Positions 8,754-17,908 of a stretch of 35,252 nt of DNA are shown piece after piece. The stretch is taken from positions 1 through 35,252 of the forward strand of contig NZ_LDRU01000062.1 in NCBI RefSeq assembly GCF_001476285.1, written 5' to 3'. Origin of the DNA: Microbacterium testaceum. GTDB taxonomy: Bacteria; Actinomycetota; Actinomycetes; Actinomycetales; Microbacteriaceae. Each line of letters starts with the position of its first letter. Position 1 is the first letter of the stretch. The notes below the pieces were generated by a model that ran no database searches, was not told the origin of the DNA, and saw only the letters and a list, made by a program, of their open reading frames with translations. The translations under genes and the position numbers were made by a program.

Positions 8754-9379
8754 CGCGCGTCCTCCTCGGCGGGGGTGGTGTCGAGTGCGTCGGCGGCCTC
8801 GAGCGCCGACTGCGATGCCTGGCCCGCGATGACGAGCACGGCGTACCCGCGCTCGGCGAACTCGCGAGCGATGCGCCACCACGCGGCCGGCTCGCCGCCG
8901 TGCCGGTCGGGTGCCACGAGCACGAGGCCGTCGACGTCTTTGCGCAGCGCGGCGAGCTCGAGCAGGAGGCGGATGCGATCGGTCGGCTCGACATTGCCGA
9001 TCGGCAGCCCGGCGAGCGTGTCGAGTCCGATGCCCTCGAGCCAACGCGCGGCAGCGAACGGCGTGGGCGCGTGCCCGGCGAACATGAGCTCTTCCGCGAC
9101 GACGCCGGTGACGGTGACGTTGGACTCGGGCTCCGACACGACGGGCGCGTCGACCAGGGCGACGCGGCGGCGGATGGCCTTGGCATCCGTCCGCCCGTCG
9201 ATCGTGACCTCACCGCTGTCGACCTTCATGCGACCGGATGCCACGAGGCCCAGCACCGTGGGCCGCTGCTCGGTCTCGGCGAGGGCCAGGGTGGCCCGGC
9301 CGGTCTCGAACGAGGTGGAGGTCGGGGGGAGGACCCGTTCGGCCCGGCCCTTCGCGACCTCGGAGAGGACGATTCTCAC
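8750..9379 (-). CDS. Degenerate ABC-ATPase-like protein lacking the Walker A loop
   Basis: 209 aa, GTG start at 9379 overlapping the TetR stop (GTGA). Residues 42-62 (VLGLVASGRMKVDSGEVTIDG) match the segment after the P-loop of ABC ATPases, but at the P-loop position there is AETEQRPT (34-41) rather than GxxGxGKS/T. The signature LSGGQ is replaced by EPTDRIR (131-137), and the Walker B-like strand GLVLVAPDRH (151-160) keeps D158 but not the catalytic Glu. It is therefore an ABC-domain relative that probably cannot hydrolyse ATP. It is translationally coupled both to the TetR gene and to the YhgE/Pip gene, so a regulatory or structural partner of the membrane protein is the best guess. Confidence 0.75.
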   Translation of the reverse strand: MRIVLSEVAKGRAERVLPPTSTSFETGRATLALAETEQRPTVLGLVASGRMKVDSGEVTIDGRTDAKAIRRRVALVDAPVVSEPESNVTVTGVVAEELMFAGHAPTPFAAARWLEGIGLDTLAGLPIGNVEPTDRIRLLLELAALRKDVDGLVLVAPDRHGGEPAAWWRIAREFAERGYAVLVIAGQASQSALEAADALDTTPAEEDAR

Positions 9380-9981
9380 TGCTTCTCCAGTTCGGGGTGC
9401 TCCGCGAGGAGCGCTTGCGCCTCGGTCCAGGAAAGTCCGGCGATGCCGAGCACGGCGCGCACGGCGATCGAACGGGCGGTCGATGCCCCCGCGTCGACGC
9501 GGCTGACGACCGTGCGCCCCGTCTCTTCGAGCAGGCGCGAGAGGGTCGGTGCGGGGAGGTCGGTGCGCAGCTCGCCGGTTTCCTGTCCGCGGCGGACGAT
9601 CGCGTCGATCCGGCGGCGCAGCGGGGCCAGGGCCGCGGAGGTCTCGGGGAGGTGCGCGTCGTCGAGGGCGAGGGCCGCGGCGGCCTGCACGTGCGCGGCT
9701 TCGGCCCAGAGCTCGGATGCCAGGCGCGCGAGCGCAACGCGGGAGTCGGCGTCGTCGACGCGGTCGGCGATGGCGTTGAAGCGGGCGGCGCCCGCGGCGA
9801 TGACCTCGCGGATGATGGCGTTGCGGTCGTCGAAGTGGCCGTACAGGGCCCGGCGAGAGAGACCGGCGCGGCGGGCGATCGCGTCGATCGACGCGCGCGG
9901 GTCGTGGCCGATCGCGGCGGTGGCCGCGTCGAGGATGCCGGCGCGGTTCTCGACGGCGTCGCGGCGGGTGGGTGTGCTCAC
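9376..9981 (-). CDS. TetR-family transcriptional regulator
   Basis: 201 aa from GTG 9981. The N-terminal helix-turn-helix is clear (IDAIARRAGLSRRALYGHFDDRNAIIREVI, about residues 37-66), followed by a helical ligand-binding domain without recognisable ligand motif. It is the first gene of a three-gene coupled unit with the degenerate ABC protein and YhgE/Pip, so it probably represses that unit and itself. The start fits a leaderless transcript: TACACT lies 8 bases upstream, with an inverted repeat behind it that could be the operator. Confidence 0.92.
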   Translation of the reverse strand: MSTPTRRDAVENRAGILDAATAAIGHDPRASIDAIARRAGLSRRALYGHFDDRNAIIREVIAAGAARFNAIADRVDDADSRVALARLASELWAEAAHVQAAAALALDDAHLPETSAALAPLRRRIDAIVRRGQETGELRTDLPAPTLSRLLEETGRTVVSRVDAGASTARSIAVRAVLGIAGLSWTEAQALLAEHPELEKQ

Positions 9982-9989
9982 GAGGGATC

Positions 9990-10020
9990 AGTGTACGCCG
10001 AAAGTGCACGCGCGTGTGCA
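9990..10020 (-). promoter_or_regulatory. TetR-gene promoter with inverted-repeat operator
   Basis: On the minus strand a -10 box TACACT (9995-9990) stands 8 bases before the GTG start. Immediately upstream, + strand 10005-10020 reads TGCACGCGCGTGTGCA, an inverted repeat TGCAC-N6-GTGCA flanked by AAG and ACTT. Its position over the -35 area fits autorepression by the TetR protein. Binding is inferred. Confidence 0.5.
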
Positions 10021-10046
10021 ACTTATTCACCGATCAATGGCGCGGA

Positions 10047-10110
10047 GGTGGCTGAGCCCGTCGAAGCCACCGGGCGTGCGGGTCCGGTCCCTTCGACAGG
10101 CTCAGAGGCC
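10047..10110. repeat. REP-like palindromic element, copy 2 (arms swapped)
   Basis: GGTGGCTGAGCCCGTCGAAG continuing into CCACCGG, then about 10 bases, then CCGGTCCCTTCGACAGGCTC. The two arms are imperfect inverted repeats and match the arms at 3596-3668 in opposite order. It lies between argG and the TetR gene. Confidence 0.7.
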
Positions 10111-10126
10111 CGGGTCGGCGGACGCG

Positions 10127-10160
10127 AAAGGGCCCGCGACGCCGGGGCGCCGCGGGCTCT
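10127..10160 (-). terminator. argG transcription terminator
   Basis: GCCCGCG (10132-10138) pairs with CGCGGGC (10151-10157), with CGCC/GGCG continuing inside after one mismatch. On the minus strand the hairpin starts 17 bases after the argG stop and is followed by CCCTTTCGC. This is an intrinsic-terminator-like structure with a short T run. Confidence 0.6.
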
Positions 10161-10176
10161 CGTCGAGGTCGCTTCG

Positions 10177-11631
<1,455 letters not shown>

Positions 11632-11703
11632 TCGGGGGAGGATGCCGCGACCCGACCCGTGTGGAGGGCTCACGCCCCGTTCCCGGGCTGGGGAGGAGGA
11701 GTG

Positions 11704-12369
11704 TCAGCCGACCGTGACGGCGGTGATCTCCACGGGAGTCGCGGGCGCACCGTCGGCTCCTCCGCCCGAGACGCCCGCCTGGCCGATCTTCTCGACCACG
11801 GCGAGGCCCTCGGGCGACATCTTCCCGAACACCGTGTACTTCGGCGGCAGCTCGGTGTCGGCGTAGACGAGGAAGAACTGCGAGCCGTTGGTGCCGGGCT
11901 GGCCCGTGTTGGCCATCGCGACGGTCCCAGCGGGATACGTCTCGCCGCCGTCGAGCTCGTCGGCGAAGGTGTATCCGGGGCCTCCGCGACCCGACCCCGT
12001 GGGGTCGCCGCACTGCAGCACGAAGATGCCCTGCGTCGTGAGGCGGTGGCACTGCGTATTGGTGAAGTACTGCTGCTGCGCGAGCGACACGAAGCTCTCG
12101 ACCGTGCACGGGGTCCGCGCCCCGGTGAGCGTCATGGGGATCTCGCCCGCCGACGTGTCGAGGGTGACCTCGACATCCCCGGTGGGCCGCTCGGTGTCGG
12201 CGCTCGGAGGGGTGACGTCGACCGAGGGCTTCCCCGACGTGGGGTAGGCGCATGCGCCGGCCGCGCTCGGCTCGCTCGCGGGCGGTGCAGAGGGGCCCGG
12301 CCCCGCACATCCGGCGAGCAGGAGCAGGGCGGAAGCGGCGAGAGCCGCCGAGATCAGTCGCGTGCGCAC
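11704..12369 (-). CDS. Lipoprotein cyclophilin (peptidyl-prolyl cis-trans isomerase)
   Basis: 221 aa from GTG 12369. A signal peptide with lipobox ALLLLAGC predicts a lipid-modified C21, so the enzyme is tethered outside the membrane. A Pro/Ser-rich spacer (about 22-60) leads to a cyclophilin domain: CHRLTTQGIFVLQCGDPTG with the catalytic Arg, the GSQFF motif (TGQPGTNGSQFFLVY), and PPKYTVFGKM. It catalyses proline isomerisation in exported proteins. The usual QGGD is QCGD here. It is transcribed alone, between argG and a Pr6Pr-family gene, and appears leaderless (TAGCCT 7 bases before GTG). Confidence 0.92.
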   Translation of the reverse strand: MRTRLISAALAASALLLLAGCAGPGPSAPPASEPSAAGACAYPTSGKPSVDVTPPSADTERPTGDVEVTLDTSAGEIPMTLTGARTPCTVESFVSLAQQQYFTNTQCHRLTTQGIFVLQCGDPTGSGRGGPGYTFADELDGGETYPAGTVAMANTGQPGTNGSQFFLVYADTELPPKYTVFGKMSPEGLAVVEKIGQAGVSGGGADGAPATPVEITAVTVG

Positions 12370-12376
12370 GTGTTCC

Positions 12377-12382
12377 AGGCTA
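12377..12382 (-). promoter_or_regulatory. Leaderless -10 box of the cyclophilin gene
   Basis: TAGCCT on the minus strand (12382-12377), 7 bases before GTG 12369. This also supports the GTG over upstream alternatives. Confidence 0.5.
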
Positions 12383-12431
12383 GAGCGCCCGGGGCGTGGC
12401 ATCCGTCTTCCGATCGGAGAAAGGCAGCCGA

Positions 12432-12453
12432 ATCGGCGGTCCCACGCCGATTT
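12432..12453 (-). terminator. Hairpin after the Pr6Pr gene
   Basis: AATCGGCG (12432-12439) and CGCCGATT (12446-12453) form a perfect 8 bp stem with a 6-base loop. It begins 14 bases past the stop at 12468 on the minus strand and is followed by a pyrimidine-rich stretch (CTGCCTTTCTCC). Confidence 0.6.
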
Positions 12454-12467
12454 CCGCGAAGGACTGC

Positions 12468-13202
12468 TCAGGACGATCGGATGCCGCGCGCCCGTCCGAT
12501 CGCGATGGCACCACATGCGAGCCCGACGATCGCCAGCGCGATGCCGACGATGTAGACCGCGACGCTGCCCCAGCCGTTCGTGTGCGGGTCGAAGAAGGGG
12601 TAGGGGTACCAGTACGGTGCGCCGGTGGTCGGGTTCGTGATGAACGGGCCGCGAGCCAGCGTATAGACGATCCACACGATCGGGAAGACGGCGGCGCCGA
12701 GTGCGGCCTTCCAGGGGAGTCGTCGCCGGCCCGGGCCGATGAGCAGATCGAGGAGGAAGAAGAGCGGCGCCCACACGTGCACGATCTCGTTCGACCAGCC
12801 CACCGACTCGGGCTGCGGCGGGAGCCCCCGCAGCAGCAGGTTGTAGACGATGCCGGTGATGATCATGTAGGTCGAGACCCACGCCAGCGCGGTGGCCAGG
12901 GCGGCGGGATCGGCGTCGAGACGGCGGCCGCGGACGAAGAACCGCAGCCCCGCGAGAGCGAGCACGACGACCGCCGACAGATTGGAGAGGTTCGTGAAGA
13001 AGCTGAAGAAGTTCGCCACCACGGTCGGGAGGTCGCGGCCCATCGCGGCGGAGTAGCTCACCGTCGAGACGAACTGGGCGATCACCGCCACCGCGATGAG
13101 CACCGCCATCGCCACCCGAGCGAGGTTCCACCCTGCAGCCCACCCCGGGGCAGGTCGCGGATCGTGCCCCGCGGTCTGCGCCGTCGCTGAGAAACGTGCC
13201 AT
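12468..13202 (-). CDS. Pr6Pr family membrane protein
   Basis: 244 aa with about six transmembrane helices and a proline/tyrosine-rich loop ([21 protein letters not shown]) between helices 5 and 6. The pattern ([28 protein letters not shown]-like [25 protein letters not shown]) is that of the Pr6Pr family, distantly related to FAR-17a/AIG1-type membrane proteins. Biochemical function is unknown. The gene is divergent from purA with about 100 bp between starts and appears leaderless (TAACGT 6 bases before ATG). Confidence 0.85.
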   Translation of the reverse strand: MARFSATAQTAGHDPRPAPGWAAGWNLARVAMAVLIAVAVIAQFVSTVSYSAAMGRDLPTVVANFFSFFTNLSNLSAVVVLALAGLRFFVRGRRLDADPAALATALAWVSTYMIITGIVYNLLLRGLPPQPESVGWSNEIVHVWAPLFFLLDLLIGPGRRRLPWKAALGAAVFPIVWIVYTLARGPFITNPTTGAPYWYPYPFFDPHTNGWGSVAVYIVGIALAIVGLACGAIAIGRARGIRSS

Positions 13203-13208
13203 GGGGGC

Positions 13209-13214
13209 ACGTTA
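13209..13214 (-). promoter_or_regulatory. Leaderless -10 box of the Pr6Pr gene
   Basis: TAACGT on the minus strand (13214-13209), 6 bases before ATG 13202, with no Shine-Dalgarno in the gap. Confidence 0.5.
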
Positions 13215-13269
13215 GCGAGCCGGCCTTCCGAGCCGCGGGGCTTGCGGGGGCGGTGTCGGACCCTCTCGA

Positions 13270-13304
13270 TAGGATGGGGTGTACCGCCGGACAACATGCG
13301 AGGA
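13270..13304 (+). promoter_or_regulatory. purA -10 box and ribosome binding site
   Basis: TAGGAT (13270-13275) is a good -10 box with about 30 bases to the start, and GAGGAG (13299-13304) is the ribosome binding site that fixes ATG 13311. In contrast to several neighbours, purA therefore has a leader. Confidence 0.45.
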
Positions 13305-13310
13305 GCACTC

Positions 13311-14597
13311 ATGCCCGGAATCGTGATCGTCGGCGTCCAGTGGGGCGACGAGGGCAAGGGCAAGGCCACCGATCTGCTCGGTGAGCGCACCGACTGGGTG
13401 GTGAAGTTCAACGGCGGCAACAACGCCGGCCACACCGTCGTCATCGGCGACGAGAAGTACGCGTTGCACCTGCTGCCCAGCGGCATCCTGTCCCCCGGCG
13501 TGACCCCCGTCATCGGCAACGGCGTCGTCGTCGATCTCGAGGTGCTGTTCAACGAGCTCGAGGCGCTGAACGCGCGCGGTCTCGACACCACGCGCCTGAA
13601 GATCAGTGCCAACGCGCACATCATCACGCAGTACCACCGCACGCTCGACAAGGTCACCGAGCGCTTCCTCGGCAAGCGCATGATCGGCACCACCGGGCGC
13701 GGCATCGGCCCCGCGTACGCCGACAAGATCAACCGCGTCGGCATCCGGGTGCAAGACCTCTTCGACGAGAACATCCTGCGTCAGAAGGTCGAGGGCGCTC
13801 TCGATCAGAAGAATCACCTGCTGGTGAAGATCTTCAACCGCCGTGCGATCACCGCCGACGAGGTCGTCGAAGACCTGCTCTCCTACGCCGAGCGCGTGCG
13901 CCCGATGGTCGCCGACACCTCGCTGCTGCTGAACGAGGCCCTGGATGCCGGTGACGTCGTCGTCTTCGAGGGCGGCCAGGCCACCATGCTCGACGTCGAC
14001 CACGGAACCTATCCCTTCGTCACGTCGTCGTCCGCGACGGCGGGTGGCGCCTCGACCGGCTCGGGCGTGGGCCCGAACCGCCTCGACCGGATCGTCGGCA
14101 TCGTGAAGGCGTACACGACGCGCGTCGGATCGGGCCCGTTCCCGACCGAGCTGTTCGACGAGAGCGGCGACTGGCTGCGCTCCCGCGGCTTCGAGTTCGG
14201 CACGACCACGGGTCGCCCCCGCCGCGTCGGCTGGTACGACGCCCCGATCACGCGCTACGCGACGCGCATCAACGGGATCACGGACCTCGTGCTGACCAAG
14301 CTCGACATCCTCGGGGGCCTCGAGCAGATCCCCGTCTGCGTCGCCTACGACGTCGACGGTGTGCGCTTCGACGACCTGCCCGTCAACCAGACGGACTTCC
14401 ACCACGCGAAGCCGATCCTCGAGTACTACCCGGGCTGGAGCGAAGACATCTCCACCGCGCGCACCTTCGACGACCTGCCGCAGAACGCGCAGGACTACGT
14501 CCTCGCGCTCGAGAAGATGAGCGGCACGCGCATCTCGGTCATCGGCGTCGGTCCGGCTCGCGACCAGGTGATCGTGCGACACAACCTGATCGACTGA
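13311..14597 (+). CDS. purA: Adenylosuccinate synthetase
   Basis: 428 aa, the usual length. Converts IMP, GTP and aspartate to adenylosuccinate, the first committed step to AMP. The GTP-binding/catalytic loop GDEGKGK is at 12-18 (catalytic D13) and catalytic H41 lies in NNAGHTVV. Other family motifs are [37 protein letters not shown], the GTP-contacting TTTGRPRR and LTKLDIL. The start at [15 protein letters not shown] is fixed by AGGAG upstream. The lactonase-like gene begins one base after its stop, so the two share a transcript. Confidence 0.98.
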   Translation: MPGIVIVGVQWGDEGKGKATDLLGERTDWVVKFNGGNNAGHTVVIGDEKYALHLLPSGILSPGVTPVIGNGVVVDLEVLFNELEALNARGLDTTRLKISANAHIITQYHRTLDKVTERFLGKRMIGTTGRGIGPAYADKINRVGIRVQDLFDENILRQKVEGALDQKNHLLVKIFNRRAITADEVVEDLLSYAERVRPMVADTSLLLNEALDAGDVVVFEGGQATMLDVDHGTYPFVTSSSATAGGASTGSGVGPNRLDRIVGIVKAYTTRVGSGPFPTELFDESGDWLRSRGFEFGTTTGRPRRVGWYDAPITRYATRINGITDLVLTKLDILGGLEQIPVCVAYDVDGVRFDDLPVNQTDFHHAKPILEYYPGWSEDISTARTFDDLPQNAQDYVLALEKMSGTRISVIGVGPARDQVIVRHNLID

Positions 14598-14598
14598 C

Positions 14599-15798
14599 AT
14601 GCGGTTCTGGGTGGGGGCCTACGCGGGCGACGCGGGATCAGCCGAGGGCATCGGCATCCTGCAGGCCGGAGACGCCGACTTGGTCTGGGCGTCGGGTCCG
14701 CTCGGCATGGTCGGCACCGCCGTGCCCGCGCCCGGCTCGGCGTCGTGGCTCGCCGCCCACCCCACCCACGACCTGCTCTACGCCGCGCTCGAATCCGACG
14801 GCACGGTGCAGGCCTACCGCCGCACGAGCGAGACGCGCCTGACCCCGGTCGGCCCCGCAATCGAGGCGGGCGAGTCGGTCTGCCACGTCGCGGTGTCGCC
14901 CGACGCGAGCTTCCTCGTCGCGAGCTGCTGGAGCGACGGACGGGTCGTCCGGATCGATCTGGATGCCGCGGGCCGCCCGTCGCGTCCGCGGATCGCCGCC
15001 GAGGCCACCGACCCCTGGGGCCCCGACTCCCCGGAGAGCGGCGTCTCGACCGGGGCACGCGTCTCGGGCGCCGTGGTCCCCGACCTCGCCGCCGCCGCGC
15101 GCGCTCTGCGTGAGGCGGCCGGCGACGAGTATGGTCATCTCGTACCGGCGTACGACGCCGCGCCCGAGACCGACGCGGAGTCCGAGGAGGCTGCGATCGG
15201 CCCCCGCGTCTCGCGCTCGCACCAGGCGATCTTCCTCCCCGGCGGTCTCATTGCGACGACCGACATGGGCCTCGACCTGGTCCGCTTCTGGCGCTCGAGC
15301 GGCGACGGCTTGCGACTCGTCCAGCAGGTCGTGCTGCCGAAGGGCAGCGGTCCGCGGCACGGGGTGTGGCATCCGTCCGGCCATCTCTACGTCGTGACCG
15401 AGCTGAGTCGCGAGGTGTTCGTCCTGGCTCCGGATGCCGAGACCCGGTGGCGCGTCATCTCGGGCCAGCCGCTCGTCGGCAGCCTCGACACCGACACCGC
15501 GGCCGAGCTGTGCGCGAGCCGCGACGGCAGCACGCTCTACGCGGGCGTCCGCGGCAGCGACACGATCGGTGTGCTCGCGGTGCGCGGGGCCGGCGAGGAG
15601 CTGCAGTTCACCGCCCTCGCCGACGCGGGAACCCACTGGCCGCGACACCACGTCGTGGTGAACGACACGCTCCTGGTCGCCGGGCAGCTCGCCGACGAGA
15701 TCGTCTCGCTCCCCCTCGACGCCCGCACCGGTGTGCCCGGTCGTGTTCGCCACCGCACCGCGTCGCCCTCGCCGACGCGGCTGCTGCCGATGCGCTGA
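14599..15798 (+). CDS. Lactonase-family beta-propeller protein
   Basis: 399 aa, starting one base after the purA stop. Repeated blade-like motifs (AAHPTHDLLYAALESDGTV, HVAVSPDASFLVASCWSDG, HGVWHPSGHLYVVTELS, ASRDGSTLYAGVRGSDTI, HHVVVNDTLLVAGQLADEI) and GSGPRH match the seven-bladed lactonase (6-phosphogluconolactonase/YbhE, PF10282) family. No signal peptide, so cytosolic. The family often serves the pentose phosphate pathway, but many actinobacterial members are uncharacterised. A 40-50 residue acidic insert (about residues 165-205, PETDAESEEA) is unusual. The link with purA may be only transcriptional. Confidence 0.85.
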   Translation: MRFWVGAYAGDAGSAEGIGILQAGDADLVWASGPLGMVGTAVPAPGSASWLAAHPTHDLLYAALESDGTVQAYRRTSETRLTPVGPAIEAGESVCHVAVSPDASFLVASCWSDGRVVRIDLDAAGRPSRPRIAAEATDPWGPDSPESGVSTGARVSGAVVPDLAAAARALREAAGDEYGHLVPAYDAAPETDAESEEAAIGPRVSRSHQAIFLPGGLIATTDMGLDLVRFWRSSGDGLRLVQQVVLPKGSGPRHGVWHPSGHLYVVTELSREVFVLAPDAETRWRVISGQPLVGSLDTDTAAELCASRDGSTLYAGVRGSDTIGVLAVRGAGEELQFTALADAGTHWPRHHVVVNDTLLVAGQLADEIVSLPLDARTGVPGRVRHRTASPSPTRLLPMR

Positions 15799-15871
15799 GT
15801 TCGCTCGCCCCGCTACGCCCCGCACGTCGGCCGGCCTTCGGCATCCCTCCCCGCGCTGCGCTCGTCGGGGC

Positions 15872-16088
15872 GTGTCCCGAATTGTGCAGAGAACGGGATC
15901 CTGGGCTGCACATTGTGGGACATGCCTGTGCTGGGGTGACCGGCGGCGGGGGCGTGTCCCGAATTGTGCGAGGTCGTCGGGGGTGAGCTGCACATAGTGG
16001 GACATGCCTGTGCTGGGGTGGCCGGCGGCGGGGGGCGTGTCCCGAAATGTGCGAGATCGACGCGGGTGAGCTGCACATAGTGGGACAT
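15872..16088. repeat. Three tandem 82-83 bp units of an imperfect palindrome
   Basis: The convergent gap 15799-16190 (392 bp) has no gene. Each unit has a left arm GTGTCCCGAATTGTGC (starts 15872, 15954, 16037) and a right arm TGCACATWGTGGGACAT (starts 15907, 15989, 16072), imperfect inverted repeats of each other about 18-20 bases apart. Copies 1 and 2 are followed by a nearly identical 30-base linker (GCCTGTGCTGGGGTG, then CCGGCGGCGGG); copy 3 lacks it. The interior of each palindrome varies more than the arms. A REP-like element amplified in tandem is the best description. Short open frames across it simply read the repeat. Confidence 0.9.
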
Positions 16089-16131
16089 GCCGGCGTGTGG
16101 GGCTCAGCCGCCCGCGCGGGATCCGCTCGTT

Positions 16132-16154
16132 GAGCGCTGACAGGCTCAGCGCTC
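16132..16154 (-). terminator. Hairpin downstream of nagB
   Basis: GAGCGCTGA (16132-16140), five-base loop CAGGC, TCAGCGCTC (16146-16154): a perfect 9 bp stem 37 bases beyond the nagB stop on the minus strand. No clear U tract. Probable end of the sugar operon transcript. Confidence 0.55.
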
Positions 16155-16190
16155 GCGCCCAAGGCGCTGTACAGGGTTCGTCGCCGCGAC

Positions 16191-16976
16191 TCAGAACCCC
16201 TGCGCCGCGGGCTTGAGCCGCCACGCCTCGCGATAGGCATCCGCCAGCGCCAACTCCCGCGCGGCGTCCTCGTCAGCCAGCACGGTGACGTGCGGGTGCA
16301 GCTGGATCGCGGAGCCGGGCAGGCTCGCCGATACGGGCCCCTCCACCGCACCCGCGAGCGCGGCGCTCTTGTCGGTCCCGAACGCCAGCAGGACGAGGTG
16401 CCGCGCTTCGCGGATGGTGCCGATGCCCTGCGTGATGCAGTGCACGGGCACGTCCTCCGGGTCGGTGAAGAAGCGCGCGTTCGCCTCGCGGGTCGTGGCG
16501 GCCAGCGTCTTCACGCGGGTGCGCGAGCCGAGGGACGACCCCGGCTCGTTGAATCCGATGTGGCCGTTGCGTCCGATGCCGAGGATCTGGATGTCGACGC
16601 CGCCGGCTTCGCCGATCGCGCGGTCGTACGCGGCGGCGGCGGCGAACGGATCGGTCGCGCGGCCGTCGGGCACGTGCACGTGCGCGGGGTCGAGACCGAG
16701 CGGCGCGGTCACGGTGCGCTCGATGACGGCGGCGTACGACTCCGGGTGGTCGGCGGGAAGGCCCACGTACTCGTCGAGCGCGAAGGCCCGCACCCCCGAC
16801 GTGTCGAGGCCGTCCTCCGCGATGCGCCGGGCCAGGTGCCGGTAGAACCGTTCCGGGGTCGAGCCCGTCGCCACGCCCAGGACGAGCCGCGGCTGCGCGG
16901 CGATCGCCCGGGCGACGTGGTCGGCGGCCAGCGCCGAGGCCTCCTCGGCGGTGCGCGTGATCACGACCTCGGCCAT
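16191..16976 (-). CDS. nagB: Glucosamine-6-phosphate deaminase
   Basis: 261 aa, normal length. Converts glucosamine-6-P to fructose-6-P and ammonia in the cytosol. Family motifs are present: GVATGSTPERFYRHL (phosphate loop), FALDEYVGLPADHPESY with the catalytic DE, and the active-site motif GIGRNGHIGFNEPGSSL with catalytic His. The ATG overlaps the stop of the ROK kinase gene by one base (TGATG). It is the last gene of the eight-gene operon and delivers amino-sugar carbon to glycolysis. Confidence 0.96.
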   Translation of the reverse strand: MAEVVITRTAEEASALAADHVARAIAAQPRLVLGVATGSTPERFYRHLARRIAEDGLDTSGVRAFALDEYVGLPADHPESYAAVIERTVTAPLGLDPAHVHVPDGRATDPFAAAAAYDRAIGEAGGVDIQILGIGRNGHIGFNEPGSSLGSRTRVKTLAATTREANARFFTDPEDVPVHCITQGIGTIREARHLVLLAFGTDKSAALAGAVEGPVSASLPGSAIQLHPHVTVLADEDAARELALADAYREAWRLKPAAQGF

Positions 16977-17908
16977 CAGACCAACTCCGTTCGTTCGAGG
17001 CGGCGCTCGCCGCTCCTGCTGTGCGCCGCCGTCAGCACGGCGCCCCACGCCCCCGCCCATGATCCGAGCTGAGCCCGGATGATCGGGGGTACCGCGTGGA
17101 AGGTCGCCCGGCGGTGGGCTTTCTCGATCGCGGGGTCGATGATCCACGCGGGGGAGTTCGACAGGCCGCCGCCGATCACGATCACCCCGGGGTCGATCAT
17201 CGCCATCAGACTGAGCAGCCCGTTCGCGAGAGCCGTGGTGGCCTCGTCGAGGATCGCGCGGGCCGTGCCGTCGCCGCGCTCCGCGGCGAGCACCACGTCG
17301 AGGGCGGTCGACTGCGCGTCGACCCCACGGGCGCGATCCCAGCGCGCGCCGAGGCGCGTGCCACCCAGCAGCGACTCCAGGCATCCCGACTGCCCGCACG
17401 TGCACTTCTCGCCCCCGCCCGTGGCGATGTGGCCGATCTCGCCCGCACCGCCGTGGGCGCCCTTCCGCACCGACCCGTCGACGACGTGGGCACCGGCGAT
17501 GCCCGTGCCCAGGGCCAGCACGAAGACGTCGTCCGCTCCGCGCCCGGCGCCGAGGACCGCCTCCGCGATCGCCGTGGCGACGCCGTCCTGGACGGCCTCT
17601 CCGGGGATACCGAGGCGGTCGGACAGCTCGCGAGCGGGGGCGAGTCCCTCGAGCCAGCGCATGTTCGCGCTGGTGGCCACGAGCCCGGACGCCTCGTCGA
17701 GGATCCCGGCGACGGTCAGGCCGAACGCGTCGGCGCGGTCGTCCGCCAGGAACGTCCGTGTGAGGGCCGCGAGCTCGTCCATGGCCGAGGGCCCGCGCGG
17801 GGTCGGCGCGTCGGCCGTGCGCACGTGCTCGAGCCGCCCCTCCATCTCGCGGGCGAGCAGCAGCTTCACCCGCGTGCCCCCGTTGTCCACTCCCAGAAGA
17901 AGCGTCAT
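16976..17908 (-). CDS. ROK-family sugar kinase, probable N-acetylglucosamine kinase
   Basis: 310 aa. The ATP-binding start LLGVDNGGTRVKLLL, the zinc motif CTCGQSGCLE and the ROK signature GAGEIGHIATGGGE are clear. There is no N-terminal helix-turn-helix, so it is an enzyme rather than a repressor. The catalytic-Asp region normally reads E-N-D-A-N-A; here it is VQDGVATAIAE, keeping the Asp but changing its neighbours, so substrate range may differ. It overlaps cutC (ATGA) and nagB (TGATG). With NagA and NagB at hand, GlcNAc phosphorylation is the natural role; ManNAc or another hexose remains possible. Confidence 0.85.
   Translation of the reverse strand: MTLLLGVDNGGTRVKLLLAREMEGRLEHVRTADAPTPRGPSAMDELAALTRTFLADDRADAFGLTVAGILDEASGLVATSANMRWLEGLAPARELSDRLGIPGEAVQDGVATAIAEAVLGAGRGADDVFVLALGTGIAGAHVVDGSVRKGAHGGAGEIGHIATGGGEKCTCGQSGCLESLLGGTRLGARWDRARGVDAQSTALDVVLAAERGDGTARAILDEATTALANGLLSLMAMIDPGVIVIGGGLSNSPAWIIDPAIEKAHRRATFHAVPPIIRAQLGSWAGAWGAVLTAAHSRSGERRLERTELV

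Noticed and set aside
7008..9506. An 832-codon plus-strand open frame opposite the YhgE/Pip and ABC-like genes
   Set aside because: Antisense shadow of two well-supported coupled genes; its apparent repeats mirror the DG-rich repeats of YhgE.
13212..14600. A 462-codon minus-strand open frame opposite purA
   Set aside because: purA is complete with all motifs; the antisense frame is an artefact of third-position GC.
15872..16088. CRISPR array
   Set aside because: There are only three units, the material between the palindromes is repeated rather than unique, and there are no cas genes nearby.
15813..16224. Short proteins with repeated SHYVQLT-type sequence in the repeat region
   Set aside because: The repeated peptide is just the translated palindromic DNA repeat; there is no ribosome binding site or independent support.
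16976..17908. A second ROK repressor
   Set aside because: It starts directly at the ATP-binding motif and has no N-terminal winged helix, so it is a kinase.
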